In this document: in pieces, positions 22,700 through 34,200 of the stretch
How the letters are laid out: each line of letters starts with the position of its first letter
Numbering within the stretch: the first letter of the stretch is position 1
Source: Rhabdophis nuchalis
Lineage: Eukaryota > Chordata > Lepidosauria > Squamata > Natricidae
NCBI GenBank assembly: GCA_039707465.1
Contig: CM077645.1
Span: 146,127,503 to 146,191,502 of the forward strand
Length of the DNA stretch: 64,000 bases
Direction: 5' to 3'
The notes under the pieces: model-generated
What the model saw: the letters and a program-made list of their open reading frames with translations, nothing else
Databases searched by the model: none
What the model was told of the DNA's origin: nothing
Translations under genes and position numbers: made by a program

Positions 22700-24174
22700 A
22701 GCAACAATAAAATTGCATAAAAACATAGTCACCTGGAGATTGCAGTCAGTTTCACTAGCAATTCAGCTACTTAGGGGAAGAGATGCTGTCTAGGAATCAG
22801 TCACACAAAAGAATGAGAAGTCTCAATGGATTAACACTCAGAGGAAGGGATTTAGAAAGGATCCACCCTAAATGTTTGAGGCAGTTAAAAGTGGCAGCTG
22901 GAAGTTTGTACCTTCAGGCTTCCAAGATTCTGTGAATATGATTTTACAATAAAGTAGATTTAGCTCAACAAGTCATGCTTCCTGTCTGGTTTTCCCAAGA
23001 TGGCTGACATCAGCCACTTTCCATACCACCACTACTCGATCTCCAAGCCAGATGGCAAAGTCATAACTTCAGGCCCTTCTGGAAGGCCAACAAAGTTGAG
23101 GCCAGTCTGACTTCAGGGAGGATGATGCTCCATAGGATTGGTACCACAGCAGAGGTCCCAAGTCACCAAACCCTCCAAAGGGATTGCTATTATCACAAAC
23201 TCCAAATGGTAGGCTCCTCCCTCTCAAGATGCACCAAGGTACACCAAAGCATCAGGGCACTGCCACCATTCGATAACTTACCATAGCTGTCATTGAACAC
23301 TGAACATTCAGAAGCAGTATTCAGCTGCCAGGAAAGCTTCAATATACTTCCTACTCTTGATGACATATAACATGACCATATGTGGCTCTCTCCTTCTGTG
23401 GCCAATGGAACCCAAACCGTGCCAGTTCAGTTAAATCCATTTGGGGTGGTCCAGTTTTTTCCATCAAACCAACCCAATGAAAATGAGGTAGTCTCCAACA
23501 ATGGCAACATTACATCACATCCACTCTGATGTTTTTCTGATGAAATCAGATTCCCAAAACAAGCCTGTACTACTGTCCAACCACTGTCATCACCATCTTG
23601 GGGGGAAAAAACATTATTTGTAGGAGGGAAGAGAGGCGAGAAACAAAAGTGAAAGATATCTTCAAAATAGGAAATCTGTTAATGTTTATCAAAGATCATA
23701 GGAAGTTGTCTTATGTTAACTCAGACCATTTGTCCATTTGATGTTGCATAGATCATATTTCTCAACAAATTGGCCTCCAAGTGTATTGGGATATCTATTC
23801 CCACAATTCCAAATTACATATTTGATGAAAATATATTGTCCAAAAATATATTAAATATGTCTGATTTCTTAATGCCCTGCATGGAACCTTTTGGAAGCAC
23901 TGATTGGCTAATGCCAGAGGCAGAATATTCATACATACATTGTATGAATATTGGCTTTACACTATAATTCTGCATTTTTTGACAGAATGGCCTCCTTTGA
24001 ACATATCACTTTTTGCGTGCATCTCTTGGCATGTTATGCAAGGCTAAGCATAGCTGTGATGTCCAACAAATATTCCTTCATCTTCTGAAAGAAAAGCTAT
24101 AGATTTTCTCCATAAGAAGTATTACAGACAGCCAAGAAAGCAATTAGGTCATCAAACAAATCCACCCAGAATTG
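22700..24174. other. Unassigned intergenic sequence
   Basis: A moderately GC-rich segment at about 22960-23560 has no recognisable domain. Nothing else is assigned. Confidence 0.4.
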
Positions 24175-24500
24175 TCACTCAAGGGGGCACAAATGACATG
24201 CTCAAATTTTCCTACTTCATTATGCAAAACCTATGGAGAAGGCTCTGATTCTTGGAAAGCTGAAAGGAAAAAGAATAAGAGGAAGTCCAGAACCTAGGTC
24301 AGGGGTGGGCAAACTTTGCAACTTTATGTCTGAAGGACTTCAGCTCCCAGACTTCTCCAGCCAGCTTTGCAAAGCTGGCTGGAGAAGTCTGGGAGCTGAA
24401 GTCCTTCAGACTTAAAGTTGCAAAGTTTGCCCAGCCCGACCTAGGTAGATGTAGTCAGAATGGTGATGAGTGCACTGTTGGAAGTCCTCAGCGACTAAAT
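24175..24500 (+). mobile_element. BovB-like LINE fragment with foldback insertion
   Basis: The plus-strand frame from 24233 reads MEKALILGKLKGKRIRGSPEPR, like the C-terminal region of BovB/RTE-type ORF2. Upstream sequence (GTCACTCAAGGGGGCACAAA) matches the inverted copy at 15700-15815. The foldback at 24300-24438 interrupts it, and the BovB-like flank resumes at ACCTAGGTAGATG. Confidence 0.6.
24300..24438. mobile_element. Foldback hAT-type element
   Basis: The left arm is CAGGGGTGGGCAAACTTTGC, the right arm ends GCAAAGTTTGCCCAGCCCG, and the core is AGCCAGCTTTGCAAAGCTGG. Exact duplication ACCTAGGT (24292-24299, 24439-24446). It lies in the BovB fragment at the same site as the second foldback at 15681, which implies it spread as part of that BovB lineage. 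Confidence 0.9.
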
Positions 24501-26515
24501 TAGGAATGGATCATCATAGAGAATATCTCTATTATGATCAATAAGAGTCACAATATTAAAAGCACATAATATCGTTCATCCTGTATCTGTGGATTTGATC
24601 TTCATTTTCTACATGAAGAACCTTGGACTTGTCTTTATTACATTTCATTTTGTTACATGGAATAAGATGACCAGTGATCCAGTGATCTAGTTCTGAAAGA
24701 CCAATGATTCAGTTCTCATATTCAAGCAGGTGATTGACATAAGCTACAGTGTGGATATTTGGGCAGAGTTAACAGACTGAACCTATAGCACATAGAAAGA
24801 AGTCAAGGCATACATTTAATATACATATCTTTAAAGAAGCTGTTGTGGGAAGTTTTCTTCCCCCCCCCCCCCATGACAGGTGCATCTTTAAACAATTATT
24901 TTGTTTGCATCTTCAGGGACCATGAAAAATTATTTTCGCAAAAAGCCTCTACTAGAGTCCCTATCTTTTCATAGGCATTTGTAACAAGTCATGTTGACAT
25001 GATATTGATGTTGATATAATTGTGCAAATGACTTCTGAAGAAAATATGTAACTCATCTCATGATAACATGTTGCACGTGTGATTTGCTACCCTGTGGATG
25101 CTCATGTATTGTAGCATCATCAGACCTGTTTCATATTCACACACACCCATGCGTGCGCACACACATACACACACAGCTGTTTTTGTTACTATCTCTGTGT
25201 GCAATTCTTCATTACATAGCTCTTGATTAAAATTATTCTGATGCATACAGCTCTGGAGCAATATTGCTTCTCTTCTGTAGCATTACACAGCTCACCAAGG
25301 CCTAAATAGTTAGATAAAAGAGATGCATAATCATCACCTCCAGACGTATAAATATTTGCATAATAATTTCTGGAATTTCTGGGTAATACAGTAATTAAAT
25401 CTGTAATGCTTCAGGCTTTGAGACAAATGACATAACACAAATACTCTGCTCAGTCGATCCACTTACTTAGCAATGGTTGGAATAATACCAATAATCTTTG
25501 TTCTTGTTATATCAACAAATTAAAGATCATCCCATTTCAATATATATTGAATAGGTTAAAACATTATGAGACAAAAATAAATCCTTAGTACGTGAGACTT
25601 TGTTGGATCATGAGGAAGGTGTTGGGGAAGCAAAACGCAGGAAACTTTGACAGAGGCAATATATAATCAAAAAGGCTACTGCTGGGCTAGATATTATCTA
25701 TGATCCCTAATTTATAATTTGCCTTCTCTAGAAAATCTTGATCAGATGGGATTGCGAAAAAATAACTTGAATTTGCCATTAGAAGCATTAATTAACCCTG
25801 TTTCTTAGCTACTTCCATATACGACTAATATTATTATAGTTTATATTACAACATTTATGTTATAGAAGTGCTCTATTTTTTTGCTCCTGACCCTGGCTTC
25901 TTCCTTTGTAAAATTGTACAATAACAAGTTTAGATACCCTTGTTTACCGGGTTCATTTTTAGACCTACAAAGCACCAGAGGTTCCCTGTTTATAAAGCCT
26001 GATCCATTTCTTTTTATCTCCTGATTTTATTAAGAAAACATACAGCTGCTAACATAGACGTCCTAATTTTTCAAAACAAGCACAGGAATATTCCTGCTGA
26101 GTGTAGATAAGCATAATACGCCTCTTCATCCTTCTGTTCCTTTGAAGTCTTTCTAGTAATGAATAGTGAAATATACATCAGGTGATTGGAGATGGAATCT
26201 GAGATCCCTCCCTATGATGTGGTGCCAAGACCAGAACAAAAGTGATTTAAAGAAATTAACCATTTAGCTTTTTATAATTCCTCTACTACAGTCTGTGCTG
26301 CGTGTGGTGGTGGTATTACCAGAGCTACCCGTGAGCGAGGCCATCATTTTCAGTACCTATTTCCAGCCATTTCTCCTTTTGGATGGAGGCAATTAGCATT
26401 AGCCGTCATGTAGTTTAGTCTCAACTCAGAAGCAATTTGAGCCCCGTGCAGACTATGCCATAACTAACTACAAACATACACAGCCTTAGTTGCTCAATTC
26501 TGTGTTATTCTGGAT
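24501..26515. other. Unassigned intergenic sequence
   Basis: AT-rich, with a C-run at about 24861-24873 and a short CA/CACAC region at 25137-25176. No gene or recognisable repeat. Confidence 0.45.
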
Positions 26516-26645
26516 CAGTGCTTCTCAACCTTGGCAATTGTAATGGAAGTACACGTCAAATCTCAGAATTCCCCAGCCGGTATTCCATATGCTGGCTGGG
26601 GAGTTCTGGGAGTTGAAGTTTAGATATCTTAAAGTAGCCATGGTT
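26516..26645. mobile_element. Old diverged foldback element
   Basis: The left arm CAGTGCTTCTCAACCTTGGC and core (CCCAGCCGG ... GCTGGCTGGGGAGTTCTGGG) match the foldback family, but the arms now differ at many positions. The ends are degraded and no duplication can be read. Confidence 0.65.
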
Positions 26646-27254
26646 CATAAATACTTCTCTGAAGAGTAATTAGGCTACAGTCAAATAAGTCCTAACTCCC
26701 TACTAAATGGGCATGGGATGGTATTAATGAATAAAGGGAAACCTAAGGGCATTGCTAACAATTGGCCACCTACATCAGAGGAATATAAGGTGGTTCTTTT
26801 TGGTGATCAAAAGATGCAGAGAGGGAAGCAGTTGGTGATCTCACAAGAGGAGGTATGGTTATACATATCTATCTTGTCTCTTTTTGAGGGAAGGTAGAGT
26901 TAAATAAAACGATGTGTCATTGTTGTCTCTTTTCTCCCACCCACTCCCAAATGCTTTGATGTGTAAATCTGTATATAAATCTATGGTTCTGTTCTATTCT
27001 TAGTCAAAGAAGTTCATTGAAGGACTTTGGGCTATGATCTACCTCACAGGTTGTCATTATTTTGGTGGGAAAAACAGGAAGACAAGATGTTATGTATGCT
27101 GATTTGGGCTTCTGAATGGACGGTGGGTATACATCTAACAAAAAAATAAATAATATTTAGACTTTAGTGTTTCTAATCGAGCTGATGATAGAAATGGAAG
27201 AACTAATCACACACTGCAGTTTATATTTTCTACTTTTATTATTTTTCCACTTTT
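26646..27254. other. Unassigned intergenic sequence
   Basis: No recognisable feature. Confidence 0.4.
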
Positions 27255-27735
27255 CACAATGTATCGCTTCATGGCTCGGAGTCTAGTTATATGCGAGATC
27301 GTCTTCTGCCCCATACATCCCTTTGTCCGATCCGCTCCCACAGAGAGGGCCTTCTCAGGGTGCTGTCGGCCGGGCAATGCCGGTTGGCGACACCCAGGGG
27401 AAGGGCCTTCTCTGTGGCAGGCCCTACCCTCTGGAACGACTTACCTCCCGAACTACGTACCATCTCAGACCTCCGCCTCTTCCGCCAGCGTCTTAAGACG
27501 CACCTTTTCCAACAAGCCGGCCTAGCATAACCTCCCATTCTGACCATTTTTAGATAGTTTTATTTGGGGGATTTTATACAGATTTTAGCACAGGGTATAT
27601 TTAATATTGAATAGTTTTTTAAATTTTGTATCTTTGTCACTTATTATGTTTTTTAAATTTCCTGTGCGCCGCCCTGGGTCCTTTTTGGAGAAGGTGCGGG
27701 GTATAAATCTAATGAAATAAAATAAATTTTAAAAA
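27255..27735 (+). mobile_element. L2-clade LINE 3' portion
   Basis: The C-terminal coding region is recognisable (MRDRLLPHTSLCPIRSHREGL ... LWNDLPPEL ... RLKTHLFQQAGLA, stop at 27530). The 3' UTR and terminal block (CCGCCCTGGGTCCTTTTTGG) follow, and it ends in a short AAATAAAATAAA tail near 27735. It is more diverged than copies A and B and 5'-truncated, though the remaining 79-codon frame is open. Confidence 0.88.
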
Positions 27736-28733
27736 TCAGAATAATCAGGAAATAGTACAATTTAAGTAGAGGGGTTTTGGTCATGCCAAAGGTTAATATT
27801 TTCCTAGAAAATAGCTACATACAGTGAGAAACAAAGACTTGCATTCCTGTTTTTCTTCCTTCACATGTTTTTTTAAGTTTTTGTGGATCATTTCTGTGCA
27901 AGAAAAAAAAATAGTGTTCCATTTGATTTATTCTACCCATAGAAAATTATTCTTTACATGCTCTAAAGTCCTGAAATCAGGCTGATGAATTGAAAAGAAA
28001 GGCAACAGCTCAACAGATATAAAGGTGTGTTTGAGATACACCTACATTTAAAATTATAAACATAAATAATAAGAATACAGTACATTTTAATTTGTTGTAA
28101 AAGGCACGTAATTATTGTAACGATTTAGCTGATACATGTGTTATTGCTGAACAGCAGTTCATCAAGCAAACATTTATGCAAGTTGTAGCACCAAGTCCTT
28201 AATAATTATATTCACATATAATTTATCTGACTGCGGGTTCTTTGCTCGTTGGGCCTGCAATTTGCCACCTTGGAAATCAGATCCACTGAAATTAAGAAAA
28301 TATTTCAAAATAAATGCGGTTAGAGTTGCAGTGCCAACCTATCATTTTAGAACCAGCAATAACAGATGGTGTTTAGTTGCTTGATATGTCAGAGTGAAAA
28401 TGGTTACAAACTGTTCAACCCAGAACAAAACCTGGGTGCTCCCCTACTGCTCCACCCACACCCCACTTTTACTTCATGATCTTTCCAGCCACAATGACAC
28501 AAGTGCACCTACTCCTCCTGAGCCTTGTTATTATGGGAGATAACTGTTCGCTCTTCCACGAACTTGGACACCTCTGAAAAAGGCTGTTTTATCTTCTTTT
28601 TCACTATTGCTGAAGTTGTGCATCATTTTAAATGGAAATGTAAGTGTCATGCAGCTGAACCAATCAGATACTACTTTGGGAGATGTGCAATAAGGGAAAG
28701 CACCGGAGAAGAACTGGTGGGGCTAATACTACA
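27736..28733. other. Unassigned intergenic sequence
   Basis: No gene or repeat recognised. A frame at 28525-28773 runs into the SINE and is not a gene. Confidence 0.4.
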
Positions 28734-29041
28734 TGATGGTTCAGTGGTTAAAGACACTGAGCTGACAGCCTAGGTTCGCGAGCACCGTGAAATGGATGAG
28801 CTCTGGTTATTTGCCCCGGCTCCTGCCAACGTAGCAGTTTGAAAGCATGCAAATGTGAGTAGATAAATAGGTACCACTTTGGTGAGAAGGTATCAGTGTT
28901 CCATACACCTCAGCATATAGTCAGGCAGGACACATGACCACAGAAATGTCTTTGGACAATGTTGGCTCTCTTGGCTAAGAAACGGAGAGAAGCACTACCC
29001 CCTAGAGACAGACATGAGTGAAAGGGGAAACCTGTACCTTT
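28734..29041 (+). mobile_element. Sauria-type SINE (tRNA head, BovB-like tail)
   Basis: The head TGGTTCAGTGGTTAAAGACA resembles a tRNA A-box region, followed by a B-box-like GGTTCGCGAGCACC. The body (CTCCTGCCAACGTAGCAG, GACCACAGAAATGTCTTTGG, CACTACCCCCTAGAGACAG) is shared with the SINEs at 40329 and 54062. The end GGGGAAACCTGTACCTTT fits the ACCTTT tail known for Sauria SINEs, which are thought to be mobilised by BovB. Confidence 0.8.
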
Positions 29042-29345
29042 AATACTGCTGTGGTATATTTTATGGTTGCATAGCCACACACAGTCTCCACTCTCAGGTA
29101 TTCAAATCTAAGGCCAATCAAATCACCCGTCCTGCTCCTTGCCTATTACGAGACATGCTGAGTATTCTCTGGAGCCCAGCTCTTCAGGAATACAGCTTTT
29201 TGATTTTAAGACTGGATTCCTCAGAAGATCGTATTATAACATGATGAATATATGCTGTACTGAATTTCCTTAGAGGATGGTTAAGAATAAATGAGTGAAT
29301 GAATCTGTGTGAAGAAGCTTGAGGAAATCCAAGCTTGTATCTTTG
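29042..29345. other. Unassigned intergenic sequence
   Basis: No recognisable feature. Confidence 0.4.
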
Positions 29346-29353
29346 GTCTAGGG

Positions 29354-29488
29354 CAGGGGTCTGCAAAGTTGGCTCTTTTAAGACGGGTGGACTTCAACTC
29401 CCAGAATTCCCCAGCCAGCTATGCTGGCTGGGGAACTCTGGGAGTTGAAGTCCACCCGTCTTAAAAGAGCCGACTTTGCAGACCCCTG
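29354..29488. mobile_element. Foldback hAT-type element
   Basis: Left arm CAGGGGTCTGCAAAGTTGGC, right arm ending CGACTTTGCAGACCCCTG, core CCCCAGCCAGC-TAT-GCTGGCTGGGG. Exact duplication GTCTAGGG (29346-29353, 29489-29496). The arm variant is ACGGGTGG on the left, mirrored CCACCCGT on the right. Confidence 0.92.
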
Positions 29489-29496
29489 GTCTAGGG

Positions 29497-29701
29497 CCAT
29501 GATGGCAAACCTATGGAAAGCGTGCCAGAGGTGACATACAGAGCCCTCTCTGTGGGCATGCATGCAGTTACCATGAGCGTACCGGAACCCAGAAGAGCAG
29601 CTGGCCACCACATGCATGGACCTTGGCCAGCTGCTCTCTTTTGGGTTCCGGCGTGCGTACTCCAGTTTCAGCACTTGATGCCAAAGAGTTAGCTGTCACT
29701 G
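29497..29701. mobile_element. Non-autonomous hAT element
   Basis: It starts CCATGATGGCAAACCTATGG and ends about GAGTTAGCTGTCACTG, the ends of the 7177 and 10264 families. It contains two inverted blocks (GGAACCCAGAAGAGCAGCTGG, GCCAGCTGCTCTCTTTTGGG). No matching duplication is seen on the right, so one end may have been altered. The foldback at 29354 directly abuts its left end. Confidence 0.7.
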
Positions 29702-31364
29702 AGCAGACACAGGAGTGTTGCATTGTAATCGCAAGTTCCAATGTTCTTATTATTTGGAATGAGCAAGTATGGTAGCTTAAATAGTGTGTCATAGGCAATT
29801 GTCCAACTATGTCGAATTCCCTAAGATTCTGTATGGGTTCCACCCACCAAGAAATATATAAACTACTGTTGAATCTAGTTAATTAATGTTTTAATTAACA
29901 TGCTTGGGGAAACGGCTGAATTATTACCTGCCCGGATTTTGCAATGGCAAAAGAAAGAGCTGCTGGCATACTAATGCCCTGACTTTCTTTGCGCCTCTCC
30001 ACATTCTGGAGCTGATCATTTATGATAAGGAAATCAGTATGTTAAAGCTTAGCAAAAGATGACATCAGCACCTCAGAAGCAAGGCCATCATTACAATAAT
30101 AGACGTTACAAGTAGGAAAGAGAGAAAGGCTCCATGTTCCATATGTATTGATGTATAAAGTATATTAATATTATTTCAATGGTTTTAACAACACGGATAC
30201 AAATTTTAAAAATGTGTATGCAGTCAGTGAAAATCCCAAAAGTAGTTTGCCTCAAATTGCAGAAAAATTCTACAGACCAGCTAATCTGTCAGCACAGAAT
30301 TAAAATAATTGAATACCACTAGGTCTTTTCCTGGAGACAAAAAGGGCATGCCACCTCTGTCCTCCCCACTCCTGACATAGGCTGCAGAGTATATAATTGT
30401 ATAATATGAAAAAGTTCCCTTAGAGGTAGCTTTCCTAACAAGGAAAAGATAGCATCATGAAATATTGCACCTCATCAACATCTGCCTACAATGGTCCAAG
30501 TGGTCCTTGACCAACAACTGTAATAAAGCCTGCCCTTTATGGACACAAGTGGTGATGGCGGTTAAGTGAGATAGCTTCACCTAAGCACCCCCATGCCTTG
30601 CTCTCCTTGATATGGCCATTAAATGAATGTGTGAGTTGTTAAACTGAGCACGGAGTGTTGTCATGGGTGGGGGACACTTTCCACCCTGCTGAGTCCATAA
30701 AGAAGGCAGAAAAAATGGCAAGAAAATCTTTGCAAAGCCCAAAACATCCCAGCAGGGAGGGAAGAGCCCAGATAGAATAGGGCTCATTGCCATGTTCCAA
30801 TACTGGAGAGGCTTCCCAAAAAAAGCCTCCATGTTTGGCCATGATAAATCCCAATGCCTTCCTGAAACACCAGGGAAGAAATTGGCTGCTGATCGGGACA
30901 GAGGTTTAAGCCCACAAGTGAGGCTTCATTCTTTGGAAAACACCACCAAGGAATGGATCACTGAGCTTCCTCACATGGCCATGTGTCGGGTTCAGCTGGA
31001 ATTCAACCTTGGACATGATTTCTGCATGGGATCTGTTGACCTCTATGTTCATTATTTGATGGTTGGTGTCTAAATTGTCATCCTCTTGCCTTGGCCCTCC
31101 TGATTTAGCCATTGGAAGAGGACAATGGATACAACATCAATTTCTGTTTTGTTCATGGGGGTATTTTTTTTTCTGAGAAAGTTACTTGGATGTCCTATTC
31201 TAGAGTATCTCTGAAAACAGGAGTTTTACCATCTGACTTAACTTTACCTCAAAACATCAAAATTTGGATTGACCCCCCCCCCAAAAAAAGCAATAGTTTT
31301 TTTTGAAAGAATTCTGTGAGTTTTTAAAACCCAATTATTATATTTTCTAAAGGAAAATAGGGTT
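29702..31364. other. Unassigned; possible old mariner fragment
   Basis: Mostly unassigned. Around 30490-30600 the strings GTCCTTGACCAACAACTGTA and GCGGTTAAGTGAGAT are reminiscent of the pogo/Tigger-like element at 31888 and might be a decayed relative. A 93-codon frame at 30792-31073 has no domain I can name. Confidence 0.3.
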
Positions 31365-31560
31365 AGCTTGTTGACCAATGGCATCTAACTCAGGTCAACT
31401 CTTAGATTGTTGACCAATACATTATTTATTGACTAGTGATTCATGTCTCCCTTTATTGACCAATGACATTTAATTTAGGTCAACTCAGTTGCCTCAGTTT
31501 GTTGACTAATAGATTACTCTGTTGACCAGTGCCTCTAATTTAAGTCAATTGAGCTGTCAC
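31365..31560. repeat. Degenerate tandem repeat with TTGACCAAT motif
   Basis: Variants of GTTGACCAAT(A/G) recur near 31370, 31406, 31428, 31456, 31499 and 31520. Several are followed by a CATTTAATTTAGGTCAACTC-like second motif (about 31386, 31467, 31535). The second motif contains GGTCAAC, the reverse complement of GTTGACC, so single units can fold. Spacing is irregular, about 22-45 bp. Confidence 0.65.
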
Positions 31561-31887
31561 AGATTGGAAATATTTATTGGCTTGTTTTCTCACTGTTCTT
31601 TATATCCTCCCCGCTCTCCACCAAATATAAAACCATATTCACAGTTCACTTTCCTTTCCTCACAATTTTCTCCTCACAGAATTGTATTCGCCAGGTTACT
31701 GTATTCTTCCTTGGTCCTAGTCTGGCAGCCCTGCTGTTATAGAAAACCAACTCTAAAATATTTTCTTTCCCCCTGATATCCATCTACTCTTTGCAATTTT
31801 GTATTTGTTCATAATTGAAGTGGAATATTGCAGAAAATGAACACAAATACATATGTGTTAACTTACTTGATTTTATTTGTCATTATA

Positions 31888-32268
31888 CAGGCAGCCCTTG
31901 GCTTATAAACACAATTGAGCCCCAAATTTATGCCGCTAAGTGAGACATTTGTTAAGTGAGTTTTTCCCCATTGTACAACTTTTCTTGCCAAAGTTGTTAA
32001 GTGAATCACTGCACTTGTTAAATTAAGCGAATCTGGCTTCCCCATTGACTTTGCTTGTCAGAAGGTCACAAAAGGTGATCACATGACCCTGGGACATTGT
32101 GGCCATCATAAATACGACTCAGTTTTCAAGCATTCGAATGTAAACTACATGACCGTGGGGATGCTGCAATGATCATAGGTGTGAAAAATGTTCATAAGTC
32201 ACTTTTTTCAGTGCTGTTGTAACTTTGAACAGTCACTAAATGAACTGTTGTAAGTCAAGGACTACCTG
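31888..32268. mobile_element. Pogo/Tigger-like non-autonomous element
   Basis: Terminal inverted repeats CAGGCAGCCCTTGGCTTATA and TTGTAAGTCAAGGACTACCTG, with TA on both sides (31886-31887, 32269-32270). The interior has many GTTAAGTGA(G/A) strings, typical of a widespread squamate family as I recall it. No transposase is encoded. Confidence 0.85.
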
Positions 32269-32529
32269 TACTGTAAATGATATTTCCTGGCTCTTAGTTC
32301 ATTAAGGAAAATGGAAATCCATTTTTCGATTAGATAATTAAAAAATTATATAAGGACAAATAGTTTAAGATAATTGTTTAAATCCTTTTCCTATCTGATA
32401 AGAAGGATGGGAGCACAGATAGTTTACAACAAATCAGTTCTACTCATGACCATCAGTACATAAACTCATCCATACAGACATATACACAAAATTGGCTAAT
32501 GAAGAATATGCAACTCGTGATTAAAAAAA

Positions 32530-33180
32530 TGTTTTAATAGAAGTTTGTTTATTTTCAACATAAAAACAAGTAAAGACATTATTCATCTTAAACTTTGTAC
32601 AACATGTCGTTCTGTCATAAGTTTTCTGCATCAATACTTAAAATTACAAACATACTTTTCAATTTTTCTTCCAATAGATATATATCAACTCATTATCTAC
32701 CTAATAACAGTATTATTTATCAAATCCATTTTTCCCTGCTATTACTCAATATATAAAAAGAACAATTAAAAAAAATCTACATAAATTCCTGTTTTGTAAC
32801 ATTATTCTCCAGTACCTCTAGAAACCACTTTTCTTCTATAAAGTACATACCCCTAATGTTTACTTCTTCTAAGACCAAGAATTTATCCAAATTTTCCGTT
32901 ATCTATGTATCTCATTATTAATCTAGTCAAAATACAAAATATCTTTCTAGAGTAACATAATCTCAATTTATTACAATCTTTCAAAAAAAATTTCCAACCA
33001 TCGATAAAACATATTCCATACTTTATAGAATTGTTCGTCCTCTTGCTTTCTAATTTCAAATGTCAATTTGCTCATTTCTGCACATTCCATAATCTTATGA
33101 ATAATTTCCTCTTCAGAAGGTAATTTCTCATTTCTCCAATTTTTTGCAAATACAATTCTAGCAAGTCGTGATTAACTTTG
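32530..33180 (-). mobile_element. L1-clade LINE, ORF2 C-terminus and 3' UTR
   Basis: On the minus strand 33160-32970 reads ARIVFAKNWRNEKLPSEEE, then ECAEMSKLTFEIRKQED, then FYKVWNMFYRWL. This is the C-terminal signature of L1 ORF2 (AKxWK...ECAEMxKLT...FxKxWxxFYxW). The lower part is an AT-rich 3' UTR. It is 5'-truncated near 33180, where one copy of a direct repeat begins (see 33181 and 34150). Confidence 0.82.
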
Positions 33181-34200
33181 AATAAAAGTGCACTAATTTG
33201 GCTGAATTTGAATCTGCTTTCTCTTTCATGGAAAGCATAATGGCCAAATTTTACATAGGGAGCAAAGAGAAAGAAGCAATCTGGTGTAAATATACACATT
33301 TCTTAGAAGTATTCATTTTGTCAGTGCCAATTACCAATCTATGAATTCTCATAGCTAGGTAGATAGAGAACTCTCAGTCTTACTACTTATCTCTAGGTGC
33401 TATTTGCAAACATTACCTCATGTGAGTGGACAAGTACCAAGTGGAAATTATGGGTAGAAACTCTCTTTATATACTGAAGATAAAAGCAGGAATATTTATC
33501 AAGCTAGGTTCATAACCAGAGCATTCGTACCTTTTAGATTATGCAAATCTACACCAATCTACAGGAAATACATCTTTCTTTGTATTACATTTTTAAATAA
33601 ATACCACTCAATGAAATACACATTACTCCATGTGTCAGAACTTCACTGTGTGCATAGCAATAAATCTCATTAGAAAGACTAACATGCAATCAAGGGCTTA
33701 GTAGCAGAAGATTCAAGGACAAGGTTCAGATAGATAAACGGCTTTCATTGCAGTTACAAGAGAAGCTTTTTAACAACAAAGATCAGCTACTGCACAATTC
33801 AGGAATTTAGCTATGTTTACATGCTGGCTCCAGGTGGTTGGGACTGTGCCTTTATAAGGCACTACCAAAATGTAGGTGTCCCTTTCAAATGGAATCCTCA
33901 GTATTAATTCTGTAATATTGAAATATTTGCAGCTATGTTTATCTGTAGATAGAGATGTTTGTATGCCCATTGGCGGCAATGTAGTTCCTCTGTAGATCTA
34001 TCTTTTCTTTGTTCTCTTGTGTCTAATTGAATGGCTATTACGCTATGAGGGAAGTTTTTGATCTTAAGTGATCGATATTTTTAGATACTGTTTAATATCC
34101 ACCTTGAGACCCATCAGTGGAATATTGCCACACCACAAGACATCGATCTAATAAAAATGCACTAATCCGGTTGAATTTGAATCTGCTTTCTTTTTATTAT
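33181..34200. repeat. Pair of about 48-bp direct repeats around 0.92 kb
   Basis: 33181-33228 and 34151-34198 share AATAAAAGTGCACTAATTTGG-like sequence continuing through TTGAATTTGAATCTGCTTTC, with about seven differences by eye. The sequence between is unassigned. They might be two members of a short repeat or the preserved ends of a decayed element. Confidence 0.5.

Noticed and set aside
28734..28800. A tRNA gene at the SINE head
   Set aside because: The box-like motifs continue into the SINE body shared with other copies and a complete cloverleaf is not present. The same applies to 54360-54420 and 58086-58180.
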